From: Rhodospirillales bacterium
Lineage (GTDB): Bacteria > Pseudomonadota > Alphaproteobacteria > Acetobacterales > Acetobacteraceae
Assembly (NCBI GenBank): GCA_028869315.1
Contig: JAGWSV010000241.1
Coordinates: 1-42,653, forward strand
DNA: 42,653 bases
Reading direction: 5' to 3'
Part shown: positions 8,779 to 16,114 of the stretch, in pieces
How the letters are laid out: each line of letters begins with the position of its first letter
Position numbering within the stretch: the first letter of the stretch is position 1
The notes under the pieces: generated by a model
What the model saw: only the letters and a program-made list of their open reading frames with translations
The model's database searches: none
What the model was told of the DNA's origin: nothing
Program-made: the position numbers and the translations under genes

Positions 8779-9285
8779 ATGGACGCATCCGAACTCCGCG
8801 CGCTGCAGGCGCCCATCAAGCAGCGCTACCGCGACGATCCGGCCTCCGCGCAGGTGCCGGCCCGGGCGGAAGCCCGGCTCGACCCCGACGCCATCGCCTG
8901 CACCATTCCGTCCTGGCACGGCGAGATACGGGCCGGCCTGCACCGCGCCGCCGGCGGCGACGGAACGCTCGCCTGCTCGGGCGACATGCTGCTGGAAGCG
9001 TTGGCGGCCTGCGCCGGAGTCACGCTGCGCGCGGTCGCCACGGCGATGGGGATCACGATTCGCGGCGGCCGGGTCATCGTCGAGGGCATGTGGGACGCCC
9101 GCGGCACGCTCGGGATCGACCGCACGGCGCCGGTCGGGCTCTCCGCGATCAGCCTCCGATTCGAGCTCGACACCGACGCGCCGGCCGACAAGCAGGCGCG
9201 GCTGATCGAAACGACCGAGCGCTACTGCGTGATCCTGCAGACCCTGAAATCCCCGCCGCCGGTCACGCTCGCGCCGATCTCCTGA
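8779..9285 (+). CDS. OsmC-family protein
   Basis: This is a 168-residue protein of the OsmC/Ohr superfamily, whose members reduce organic hydroperoxides through a pair of reactive cysteines. Both expected cysteines are present: one in LLEALAACAGVTLRAVA and one in TTERYCVILQTLKSPPPV. The length is slightly above the usual ~140 residues because of an N-terminal extension of about 35 residues. The start ATG lies 8 bases after the monooxygenase stop. Placement between a flavin monooxygenase and an exporter suggests protection from peroxides or processing of an oxidised product, but many OsmC-like proteins have no known substrate. Confidence 0.85.
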   Translation: MDASELRALQAPIKQRYRDDPASAQVPARAEARLDPDAIACTIPSWHGEIRAGLHRAAGGDGTLACSGDMLLEALAACAGVTLRAVATAMGITIRGGRVIVEGMWDARGTLGIDRTAPVGLSAISLRFELDTDAPADKQARLIETTERYCVILQTLKSPPPVTLAPIS

Positions 9286-9296
9286 CCCCGAAACCC

Positions 9297-10487
9297 GTGC
9301 CGTCCGGTACGCGCGCCCGCCACGGGGCGGCGCCGTTCCCGCTGCTCGTGGCGATCACCGCCTGCGGCACGCTCGGGATGCACCTCATCATCCCGGCGCT
9401 GCCGGCGACCGCGCGGGCGCTGGCGGTCTCCGCGGGCACGATCCAGCTCACCATCACGCTCTACCTGGTCGGGCTGGCGATCGGGCAACTGGCTTATGGG
9501 CCGGTTTCCGACCGGTTCGGGCGGCGGCCCGTGCTGCTCGCCGGGCTGTCGCTGTTCACCTGCGCGGGGGCGGCGACCGCGCTGGCGCCCTCGGCGTCGC
9601 TGCTGATCGTCGCGCGGATCATGCAGTCGCTGGGCGGCTGCGCGGGGCTGGTGCTGGGCCGCGCCATGGTCCGCGACGCGGCGGAAGGCGACCGGGCGGC
9701 GGCGCAGCTGGCCCTTCTCACCCTGGTGATGGCGATGGCGCCGGCCGGGGCACCGGTGCTCGGCGGCTACACCGTCGCCTGGTTCGGCTGGCGGGCCGCC
9801 TTCGGACTACTGGCGCTGATCGGGGCCACGACCACCCTGCTGGCGGCGTGGCGGCTGCCCGAGACCGGCCGGCGCAGTGCCACCGGCGGCGCCGGGGCGA
9901 TGGTGCGGGCGTCGCTGCGGCTGCTGCGCTCGCGCGCATTCCGCGGCTATGCGGTCGGCGGCGCCTGCACCACCACGTCGTTCTACGCGTTCATGTCGGC
10001 GTCGCCGTTCATCTTCACCAACCTGCTGCACCAGACGCCGCAACGGATCGGCCTGTACTACATGGGCCTGATGGTCGGGCTGGCGGCTGGCGGCTTCTCC
10101 GCCAACCGGTTGGCCGGGCGGGTGGCGGCCGCGCGGGTGCTGCTGGGCGCCAACCTCGTCTCGATGGCGGCGGCCTGCCTGTTCCTCCTGGCCTGGGCCA
10201 CCGGCACGCTGTCCGTGGCAACCGTCGTGGGATCGATCGCGCTGTTCATGATGGGCGCCGGCATTGCCAGCCCGTTCGCGCTGACCGCGGCGATCTCGGT
10301 GAACCCGAACGCGATCGGCGCCGCATCCGGTCTCTATGGGTGCGTGCAGATGAGCTATGGCGCGCTCTGCACCGTGATCGTGGCGTCGCTGAACCCCGGT
10401 TCGGTGCTCACCGTCGGGGCCGTTCTGCTGGGCTCCACCCTCGTCGGGCGTGTCGCCCTCATGACCGCCATCCGGACGCGCGGCTGA
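9297..10487 (+). CDS. Bcr/CflA-type MFS drug exporter
   Basis: This 396-residue transporter belongs to the DHA1 subgroup of the major facilitator superfamily, the Bcr/CflA type. The diagnostic TM1 segment GTLGMHLIIPALPATARAL is followed by LYLVGLAIGQLAYGPVSDRFGRRPVLL, which carries motif A. Motif C-like sequence PAGAPVLGGYTVAWFGWRAAF lies in the TM5 region. No ATG fits the family N-terminus, so the GTG at 9297, 11 bases after the OsmC stop, is taken as start; the exact start is uncertain. It probably exports a small hydrophobic compound and may be co-transcribed with the monooxygenase and OsmC genes. Confidence 0.86.
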   Translation: MPSGTRARHGAAPFPLLVAITACGTLGMHLIIPALPATARALAVSAGTIQLTITLYLVGLAIGQLAYGPVSDRFGRRPVLLAGLSLFTCAGAATALAPSASLLIVARIMQSLGGCAGLVLGRAMVRDAAEGDRAAAQLALLTLVMAMAPAGAPVLGGYTVAWFGWRAAFGLLALIGATTTLLAAWRLPETGRRSATGGAGAMVRASLRLLRSRAFRGYAVGGACTTTSFYAFMSASPFIFTNLLHQTPQRIGLYYMGLMVGLAAGGFSANRLAGRVAAARVLLGANLVSMAAACLFLLAWATGTLSVATVVGSIALFMMGAGIASPFALTAAISVNPNAIGAASGLYGCVQMSYGALCTVIVASLNPGSVLTVGAVLLGSTLVGRVALMTAIRTRG

Positions 10488-10488
10488 C

Positions 10489-10510
10489 CCCTCCGGGCGG
10501 CGATGGAGGG
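10489..10510. terminator. Possible hairpin between convergent genes
   Basis: CCCTCC at 10489-10494 can pair with GGAGGG at 10505-10510 across a 10-base loop. It lies directly after the MFS stop and before the 3' end of the oppositely oriented dioxygenase gene. No T tract follows, so termination is only a possibility. Confidence 0.32.
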
Positions 10511-10522
10511 CCGGCTACGACG

Positions 10523-11395
10523 TCAGAACGGCGTGTCGCCCCGCACCGTCACGCGATGCATGATGCGGGTTTCCGACGGGTAGTCGTTGATCGCGAAGTG
10601 CTGCGTGCAACGATTGTCCCAGAACGCCAGCGATCCGGTTTCCCAGCGGAAGCGGCAGATGAACTCGGGCCTGGTCGAATGCGCCATCAGGAAATCGATC
10701 AGCGGGCGGCTTTCGGCGTCCTCCATGTCCTCGAAATGCTGCACGTGGCCGCCGATATACAGTGCCTTGCGCCCGGTTTCCGGATGCGTGCGCACAAGAG
10801 GATGGACCGAAGTGGTCTGCACCTCGCCCGGATCCTTGACCTGCATCGTCGTCTTGTCGGCATAGAACTCGCGGCGAGTCTTGCCGCCATACTTCTTTGC
10901 CCCGTCGCCATAACAGACGGTGCGCAGCCGCTCGCACAGGCGCTGCATGCCGGGCGACAGCGCCTCGTAGGCAAGATACTGGTTGGTGAACATCGTGTCG
11001 CCGCCGGCGGACGGAACCTCCTTGGCGTACAGGATCGTTCCCATCGCCGGCGCCGGCGCGAACATCTGATCGGTGTGCCAGGACCCGCCGAAATTGCGCG
11101 CATCGGTGGGGCGCTTCACGATCTCCAGCACTTCCGGATACTCGGCCATACCGACCATGAAGGGATGCAGGTGGATTTCCCCCCAACGGCGGGCGAAGGC
11201 AAGCTGGCGCTCCGGCGTGAGGCTCTGGCCTCGGAAAAAGATCACCTGATGCGCCAGCAGGGCGGCACGAAGCTCGGCCAGCACCTCCTCCGGCAGGTCC
11301 GCGGACAGGTCGACGCCGCTGATCTCGGCGCCAAGGCTGCCGGCGATGGGGCTGGTCTCGATATGGCGGTGTGCGGCATTGCGAAGCTGTTTCAT
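10523..11395 (-). CDS. TauD/TfdA-family Fe(II)/2-oxoglutarate dioxygenase
   Basis: This 290-residue enzyme belongs to the family that hydroxylates taurine, 2,4-D or related acids using iron, oxygen and 2-oxoglutarate. The iron triad is complete: His107 and Asp109 in GGSWHTDQMF, and His266 in FWDNRCTQHFAINDY. Arginines in SETRIMHRVTVRGD (277 and 281) supply the 2-oxoglutarate contact. The N-terminus IAGSLGAEISGVDLSADLP and the phrase HQVIFFRGQSL are typical. The start at 11395 is set by family alignment; the frame stays open to 11461. The gene is convergent with the MFS exporter. The real substrate cannot be inferred; taurine is only one of many for this family. Confidence 0.9.
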   Translation of the reverse strand: MKQLRNAAHRHIETSPIAGSLGAEISGVDLSADLPEEVLAELRAALLAHQVIFFRGQSLTPERQLAFARRWGEIHLHPFMVGMAEYPEVLEIVKRPTDARNFGGSWHTDQMFAPAPAMGTILYAKEVPSAGGDTMFTNQYLAYEALSPGMQRLCERLRTVCYGDGAKKYGGKTRREFYADKTTMQVKDPGEVQTTSVHPLVRTHPETGRKALYIGGHVQHFEDMEDAESRPLIDFLMAHSTRPEFICRFRWETGSLAFWDNRCTQHFAINDYPSETRIMHRVTVRGDTPF

Positions 11396-11528
11396 GGCCC
11401 GGTTCCCCCGCCGGACCCTCGCCCGACCGGCGGAGCATGACTCCGAACGCCGTGCCCGCAAAGCGGGGCACGCTCAGTGCAGCGGCCGCATCCAGCGACC
11501 CGCCGGGTGGTCCTGCGGGCCGCCGGGA

Positions 11529-11789
11529 TCAGCGCCGGGTGGCGGCGCCGCGTGCGAAGCCGGGATCGAGCACCTGCTCGATCTCGCCCCGGGTCAAGCC
11601 GATGTCGCGCAGTTCCATATCGCTCATCGCGTAAAGCTCGCGGCGGGCCTGGGCGCGCTCCCGCGCGACGGCGACGAAGCCGGCCAGCTGCGCAACCAGA
11701 CCCGCTTCGCGGCGCGGCGGCACCCCGGCTGACAGACGATCGAACGCGGTCCCGGGCAGCAGCGCATTCCTTGGAAAATAGGCAGACAT
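11529..11789 (-). CDS. DUF1127 small protein
   Basis: This is an 86-residue basic protein whose C-terminal half matches the DUF1127 (YjiS-like) pattern: ARRELYAMSDMELRDIGLTRGEIEQVL, given here only as the key stretch around residues 48-74. The N-terminal 40 residues are variable. A strong ribosome-binding site, GAGGAGG, sits six bases before the ATG at 11789. DUF1127 proteins are abundant in alphaproteobacteria, and some have been linked to regulation of metabolism; no biochemical activity is assumed here. The gene is divergent from a LysR gene and shares a 123-base intergenic region with it. Confidence 0.85.
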   Translation of the reverse strand: MSAYFPRNALLPGTAFDRLSAGVPPRREAGLVAQLAGFVAVARERAQARRELYAMSDMELRDIGLTRGEIEQVLDPGFARGAATRR

Positions 11790-11883
11790 GGCCAACCTCC
11801 TCTGTCCGACAGTCCGGCTCGGCGCCGGTGACCGAAAGATGGGTGCCTGCGCCGCAGATGAGAGCGGGGCGATTCTGCGATAT

Positions 11884-11906
11884 ATTCTCCCGGTTTCCGG
11901 GAGAAT
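11884..11906. promoter_or_regulatory. 23-bp perfect palindrome upstream of LysR gene
   Basis: ATTCTCCCGG (11884-11893) and CCGGGAGAAT (11897-11906) form a perfect 10-bp inverted repeat around TTT. It ends six bases before the ATG at 11913. The GGAGAA in the right arm is the likely ribosome-binding site of the LysR gene, and a -10-like TATATT (11881-11886) overlaps the left edge. It could therefore act as an operator over the promoter or as an RNA hairpin that hides the ribosome-binding site. Confidence 0.65.
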
Positions 11907-11912
11907 TCGCCG

Positions 11913-12806
11913 ATGAGCACGATCGAGGCATACCAGGCGTTCGTCGCCGTGATCGAACGTGGCAGCCTGACCGCGGCCGCCCGCGGGCTCGGCCGCTCGT
12001 TGCAGGCGGTCAGCCGCGCGCTGGCACAGGTGGAGCAGGATCTCGGCGTGGAACTGGTCCACCGTTCCACGCGACGGCTGGAACCAACCCCGGCGGGCAT
12101 GGGCTTCTACCGGCGCATCCGCGACGCGCTTGCCGATATCGAGGCGGCGCGGGTCGAAGCCGCCGAGCACGCGACCGCCATCGGCGGACCCATGCGGGTC
12201 GGCGGGCCGTCGCTGTTCGGCCCGATGTTCCTGGTCCCGGCCGTGGCCGCCTTCCTGCAGCGCCATCCGGCGGTGACGATCGACCTGAGGCTGGCGAACG
12301 AGTTCGTCGATCTGATCGCCGACCGGCTCGACCTGTCGGTGCGGGTCGGGGTGCTCGAAGATTCCTCGTTGCGGGTGCGCCGCATCGCCATGATGCGGCG
12401 GGTGTTCTACGCCGCCCCCGCCTACCTGGCCGAGCGCGGCCGGCCGCTTGTGCCGGCCGACCTGGCGCGCCACGACTGCGTCGTGCGCACCTCGGCGCAG
12501 GATTCCGACGTCTGGCCCTGTACGCACGCGGGAAACGTCGAGATGATCCACGTGCGCGGACGCTTCGCCGCGCCCACGGCGGATGCGTGCAACGAAGCGG
12601 TGGCGCGCGGCCTCGGCATCGGCCTGGGCCAGATGTGGCAGGCGCGGCCCTTGCTCGACCAGGGCCGGGCAGAGCTGGTCCTGACGGATTTCGAGCCGGC
12701 GCCGATCGCCGTCAGCGTGATCTGGCCGGCCGGCCCGGCCCTGCCGGCCCGCACCAGGCTGCTGATCGACTTCCTGGTCGCGCGGCTGGGAGCGGAGCAG
12801 TGGTGA
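11913..12806 (+). CDS. LysR-family transcriptional regulator (CrgA-like group)
   Basis: This is a 297-residue LysR-type regulator. The DNA-binding domain spans roughly residues 1-60: STIEAYQAFVAVIERGSLTAA, then GLGRSLQAVSRALAQVEQ and LGVELVHRSTRRLEPTPAG, a pattern of the CrgA/DsdC-like branch. The effector domain begins near GPMRVGGPSLFGPMFLVPAV, with DLRLANEFVDLIADRLDLSVRVG following. A 23-bp palindrome lies immediately before the start and overlaps the ribosome-binding site, which strongly suggests autoregulation. It is divergent from the DUF1127 gene and convergent with the amidohydrolase, so its targets could lie on either side. The ligand is unknown. Confidence 0.92.
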   Translation: MSTIEAYQAFVAVIERGSLTAAARGLGRSLQAVSRALAQVEQDLGVELVHRSTRRLEPTPAGMGFYRRIRDALADIEAARVEAAEHATAIGGPMRVGGPSLFGPMFLVPAVAAFLQRHPAVTIDLRLANEFVDLIADRLDLSVRVGVLEDSSLRVRRIAMMRRVFYAAPAYLAERGRPLVPADLARHDCVVRTSAQDSDVWPCTHAGNVEMIHVRGRFAAPTADACNEAVARGLGIGLGQMWQARPLLDQGRAELVLTDFEPAPIAVSVIWPAGPALPARTRLLIDFLVARLGAEQW

Positions 12807-12837
12807 GCCGCCCTGCCCTGCCCGGTCACGGCCCGCC

Positions 12838-13839
12838 CTACCCCGCCGCCGGCAGCTTCAGCAGCGTGTCCGCGGTAGCGTGCGCGATCTTCTCCCGATC
12901 CGCCGGCGACACCGGCAGCATATCGAGGAACCGCCGCGCGGCGGGGTTCGCCGCGAACGGATAGTCGACCGAGAACATGATCCGATCGGCCCCGAAGGTC
13001 TGCAGCGCCGCCAGAAACGGCGGCACGGTGAAGAACCCGCTGGTGGTGATCCACACCTGGTCGAGGATCGTCTGCGTCACCGTCCGGCGCAGCACCTTCG
13101 CCGCCTCCGCGGCCAGGGTCTGCTCGCAGCGGGCGAGCATGAACGGCAGCGCCTCGCCCATATGGCCGACGATGATCTTCAGTCCCGGATGCCGGTCCAT
13201 TGCGCCTGACAGCACCAGCCGCAAGACCTGCACCGCCGTCTCGATGTGCCAGCCCCAGGCGGCGGTCGCCATCACATAGCTCATCTGCCCCGGCAAGCCG
13301 TCGTAATAGGCGTGCCGCACCGGCTCGGCCGCAACGCCCGGATGGATGTAGATCGGCACGTCCAGCGCCGCCGCCCGCCCCAGGATCGGGTCGAAAGCGG
13401 GATGATCGAGGCAGCGCCCGTCGGTCAATCCGTTGATCAGGGCGCCATGGAAGCCCAGCTCCCGCACCGCCCGTTCCAACTCGTCGGCCGCCGCCTCCGG
13501 CGCCAGCATCGGCAGGTGCGCAAACCCGGCGAGCCGGCCGGGATGCGCCGCCACCCCCCGCGCCAGCGCGTCGTTATAGTCGCGGGCAAGCCGGATGCCA
13601 TCGGCGCCCGCGACCAGGTCGGCCCCGGGGCCGGACACCGACAGCACCTGAACCGTGATCCCCGCCGCATCGAGATCGGCGATACGCGCCGGGCCAAGAT
13701 CGGCCAGTTCGTCGCGCCGGGTCACACCGCTCCAGGCCACGCCGGGCGGCGGGAAGCCACGCCGCTGCACCAGCGCGGGATCGATGCGCGCCGCCAGGTC
13801 GGGGACGATGAAATGCTCTTCCAGGGCGACGATGCGCAT
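12838..13839 (-). CDS. Amidohydrolase-2 family protein (ACMSD / resorcylate decarboxylase-like)
   Basis: This 333-residue TIM-barrel metalloenzyme belongs to the amidohydrolase-related group that includes aminocarboxymuconate-semialdehyde decarboxylase and gamma-resorcylate (2,6-dihydroxybenzoate) decarboxylase. Likely metal ligands are visible: Glu7 and His9 in VALEEHF, His166 in IYIHPG, His226 in IIVGHMGE and Asp292 in MFSVDYPF. The phrase VLRLVLSGAMDRHPGLKIIVGH is typical of the decarboxylase branch. The family is dominated by non-oxidative decarboxylation of aromatic or unsaturated acids, so decarboxylase activity is favoured over hydrolysis. It lies 77 bases downstream of the crotonase-like gene on the same strand, probably one operon for breakdown of a carboxylated compound. 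Confidence 0.88.
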   Translation of the reverse strand: MRIVALEEHFIVPDLAARIDPALVQRRGFPPPGVAWSGVTRRDELADLGPARIADLDAAGITVQVLSVSGPGADLVAGADGIRLARDYNDALARGVAAHPGRLAGFAHLPMLAPEAAADELERAVRELGFHGALINGLTDGRCLDHPAFDPILGRAAALDVPIYIHPGVAAEPVRHAYYDGLPGQMSYVMATAAWGWHIETAVQVLRLVLSGAMDRHPGLKIIVGHMGEALPFMLARCEQTLAAEAAKVLRRTVTQTILDQVWITTSGFFTVPPFLAALQTFGADRIMFSVDYPFAANPAARRFLDMLPVSPADREKIAHATADTLLKLPAAG

Positions 13840-13916
13840 GGCGATGGATCCCTTTCCGATGACCGAACGCAGCCGGTCCTCACCCGCCGCATGCGGGAAC
13901 AAGGCTCGCCGGAGCG

Positions 13917-14699
13917 CTATTCGCCGCGCCAGAGAGGGGTGCGCTTGGTGAGGAACGCATCCATCCCCTCGCGGAAATCCTGGCTCATGTAGCACATCAG
14001 GATCAGATCCTTGTCCTGGCCTTCCGGCAGACGCGGCCGCAGGCGCCGCAATGCTTCCTTGGTAGCCGCCAGGGTCAGCGGGGCATGGCCGGCGACCAGC
14101 TTCGCCAGCGCCTCGGCGCGGGCCATCAGCGCCGGCTGATCGTCCAGAAGCTCGGAAACAAGGCCGACCGCCTTCGCCTCCTCCGCCGCCATCAACCGGG
14201 CGGTGAACACGATCTCGGTGACCAGCGCCGGGCCGATCAGCGCAGCGAGCCGGGCGTAGTTCGCCATCGACAGACAATTGCCCAGGGTGCGCGCGACGGG
14301 GAAGCCGAAGCGGGCGTTGCGCGCGGCGATCCGCATGTCGCAGGCCGCGGCGATCCCCGCCCCGCCGCCGGTGCAGGCACCGGAAATGGCGGCGATGGTG
14401 GGCTTCGGGCAGCGTTCCAGCGCATCGAGCACCCGATCGAGGCGAGCTTCGTACGCAAGCGCGTCCTCCGGACCGGAGAACGCGCGGAACTGGGAAATGT
14501 CGGTGCCGGCGGCAAAGGCCTTCTCGCCGGCACCGGTCAGCACCAAGGCACGGATGGCCGCGTTCCCGGAGGCCTCGGTGCAGAGCTCCGCCAGCCGCTC
14601 GTACATTGCAAAGGTCAGCGCGTTGCGGGCGGCGGGTCGGTTGAACGTGATCCAGCCGACGCCGTCCCGGATCTCCCACAGAAGGTCCTGCTCGCTCAT
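13917..14699 (-). CDS. Crotonase-fold (enoyl-CoA hydratase/isomerase family) protein
   Basis: This 260-residue protein has the crotonase fold, which binds acyl-CoA thioesters and stabilises an enolate in an oxyanion hole. Oxyanion-hole segments are GAGEKAFAAGTDISQF (about 57-71) and SGACTGGGAGIAAACD (about 106-121). The two glutamates that catalyse hydration in classical enoyl-CoA hydratase appear to be absent: the aligned positions are Gly115 in GGGAGI and Val135 in FGFPVART. It may therefore be an isomerase, decarboxylase or hydrolase rather than a hydratase. The start at 14699 is supported by GGGAG eight bases upstream. It precedes the amidohydrolase on the same strand and is divergent from the MetE-like gene. 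Confidence 0.87.
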   Translation of the reverse strand: MSEQDLLWEIRDGVGWITFNRPAARNALTFAMYERLAELCTEASGNAAIRALVLTGAGEKAFAAGTDISQFRAFSGPEDALAYEARLDRVLDALERCPKPTIAAISGACTGGGAGIAAACDMRIAARNARFGFPVARTLGNCLSMANYARLAALIGPALVTEIVFTARLMAAEEAKAVGLVSELLDDQPALMARAEALAKLVAGHAPLTLAATKEALRRLRPRLPEGQDKDLILMCYMSQDFREGMDAFLTKRTPLWRGE

Positions 14700-14803
14700 G
14701 CTTCGCTCCCTCGACATGCCCGCGCCCGCGGGCGCATCGTGCGGCTCTATCGCCCTGCCCACGCGACGGCAAGCCGACCAACCAAAAGGAGAATCATACC
14801 GTC

Positions 14804-15832
14804 ATGTCACGCACCTTGTTCCAGACTTCCGTCGCCGGCAGCCTGCCGAAGCCGGCGTGGCTCGCCGAGCCCCGGAAGCTGTGGCCGGATTGGAAAGCCC
14901 GCGGCGCGGAGCTGGACGCCGCCAAGCGCGACGCCACCCTGCTGTGGATCAAGGAGCAGGAAGACGCCGGGCTCGACATCATCACCGATGGCGAACAGTC
15001 CCGCCAGCATTTCGTGCACGGCTTCCTGGAGCAGGTGGAGGGGATCGACTTCGCACACAAGGTGAAGATGGGTATCCGCAACAACCGCTACGACGCGATG
15101 GTTCCTGTCGTGACTGGTTCGTTGCGGCTGCACGGAAGGGTGCACGCGACCGAGGCGCGGCTGCTGCGGGCGCACACCACACGGCGGACCAAGTTCACCC
15201 TGCCCGGCCCGATGACGATCGTCGACACCCTGGCCGACCAGCATTACGGCAACCGGCAGGCTATGGCGTTCGCCTTCGCCGACCTGCTCAACCAGGAAGC
15301 CCGCGGATTGCAGGACGACGGCATCGACATCATCCAGTTCGACGAGCCGGCCTTCAATGTCTACATGGACGACGCGGTTGCCTGGGGGATCGAGGCGCTG
15401 CATCGCGCGACCGAGGGCCTGACCTGCACCACCGCAGTGCATATCTGCTACGGCTACGGGATCGAAGCGAACATCGCCTGGAAGCACGGGCTGGGTGAGG
15501 AATGGCGGCAATACGAGAAAGTGTTTCCCGCCCTGGCCGCCAGCCGCATCGACCAGGTTTCGCTCGAATGCGTCAATTCCCGCGTGCCGGCCGAATTGAT
15601 GGGCCTGCTGAAGGGCAAGGACGTGATGGTGGGGGTCATCGACGTCGCCACCGACCGGGTGGAAACGCCGGAGGAGGTCGCGGCCACCATCGCCGCCGCG
15701 TTGCGCCACGTGCCACGGGAACGACTGCTCCCCTGCACCAATTGCGGTCTGGCACCGATGGCGCGAGACGTCGCCATCGCCAAGCTCCGGGCACTCGCGG
15801 CCGGAACGCAACTGGCCTGTACTGCTGCCTGA
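14804..15832 (+). CDS. MetE-like methyltransferase (C-terminal catalytic domain only)
   Basis: This 342-residue protein corresponds to the C-terminal half of cobalamin-independent methionine synthase, which moves a methyl group to a zinc-bound thiol. The start matches the family phrase QTSVAGSLPKPAWLAEP. Candidate zinc-site residues are His213 and Cys215 in TTAVHICYGYG and Cys311/Cys314 in LLPCTNCGLAP; FDEPAF (180-185) is another conserved element. Full MetE has about 750 residues with a second, N-terminal barrel that is absent here. Such short homologues occur widely. Some may be core methionine synthases using other methyl donors and others may act in catabolism, so the substrate is uncertain. 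It is divergent from the crotonase gene, with 104 bases between them. Confidence 0.85.
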   Translation: MSRTLFQTSVAGSLPKPAWLAEPRKLWPDWKARGAELDAAKRDATLLWIKEQEDAGLDIITDGEQSRQHFVHGFLEQVEGIDFAHKVKMGIRNNRYDAMVPVVTGSLRLHGRVHATEARLLRAHTTRRTKFTLPGPMTIVDTLADQHYGNRQAMAFAFADLLNQEARGLQDDGIDIIQFDEPAFNVYMDDAVAWGIEALHRATEGLTCTTAVHICYGYGIEANIAWKHGLGEEWRQYEKVFPALAASRIDQVSLECVNSRVPAELMGLLKGKDVMVGVIDVATDRVETPEEVAATIAAALRHVPRERLLPCTNCGLAPMARDVAIAKLRALAAGTQLACTAA

Positions 15833-15833
15833 C

Positions 15834-15864
15834 CTGCATTGCGCCCCGCTGGTCGGGGATGCAG
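15834..15864 (+). terminator. Stem-loop after the MetE-like gene
   Basis: Immediately after the stop, CTGCAT (15834-15839) and CCCC (15844-15847) can pair with GGGG (15855-15858) and ATGCAG (15859-15864), leaving a four-base bulge and a seven-base loop. No T tract follows, so this may be a weak or factor-assisted terminator. Confidence 0.4.
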
Positions 15865-16001
15865 ACGAGACAGATACGCAAACGGGGCGCGTCGAACAGA
15901 CGGCCCCGCTTGCGGGCTTGAGGCGCGGAGCGCGTCCGGGAGCAAACCGCATCCGGTCAGCCCGGCCGAAGCACACGCGCGACGAACGGAGCCCGGTAAC
16001 G

Positions 16002-16034
16002 TTGGCAGCCGGAAAACCGAGAACCACTTAAAAA
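16002..16034 (+). promoter_or_regulatory. Candidate promoter region of the alpha-glucan cluster
   Basis: The 282 bases before glgE hold the only obvious control region of the cluster. TTGGCA (16002-16007) matches a -35 box at 5/6, and the AT-rich CTTAAAAA lies 19-20 bases further on, which is too wide for a good sigma-70 promoter. A second TTGACC at 16077-16082 has no good -10 partner. No EcfG-type GGAAC...CGTT pair was found by eye. Confidence 0.25.
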
Positions 16035-16114
16035 TCGCGTGATCATCGGGTGAATCGCGCAACCGCCGCTCTAGGGTTGACCAGGGCACTGAATACGTTC
16101 TACGGTTGCACACG

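Noticed and set aside
15833-16114. General stress (EcfG-type) promoter expected before trehalose genes
   Set aside because: No GGAAC followed by CGTT at 16-17 bases was found by eye in this region.
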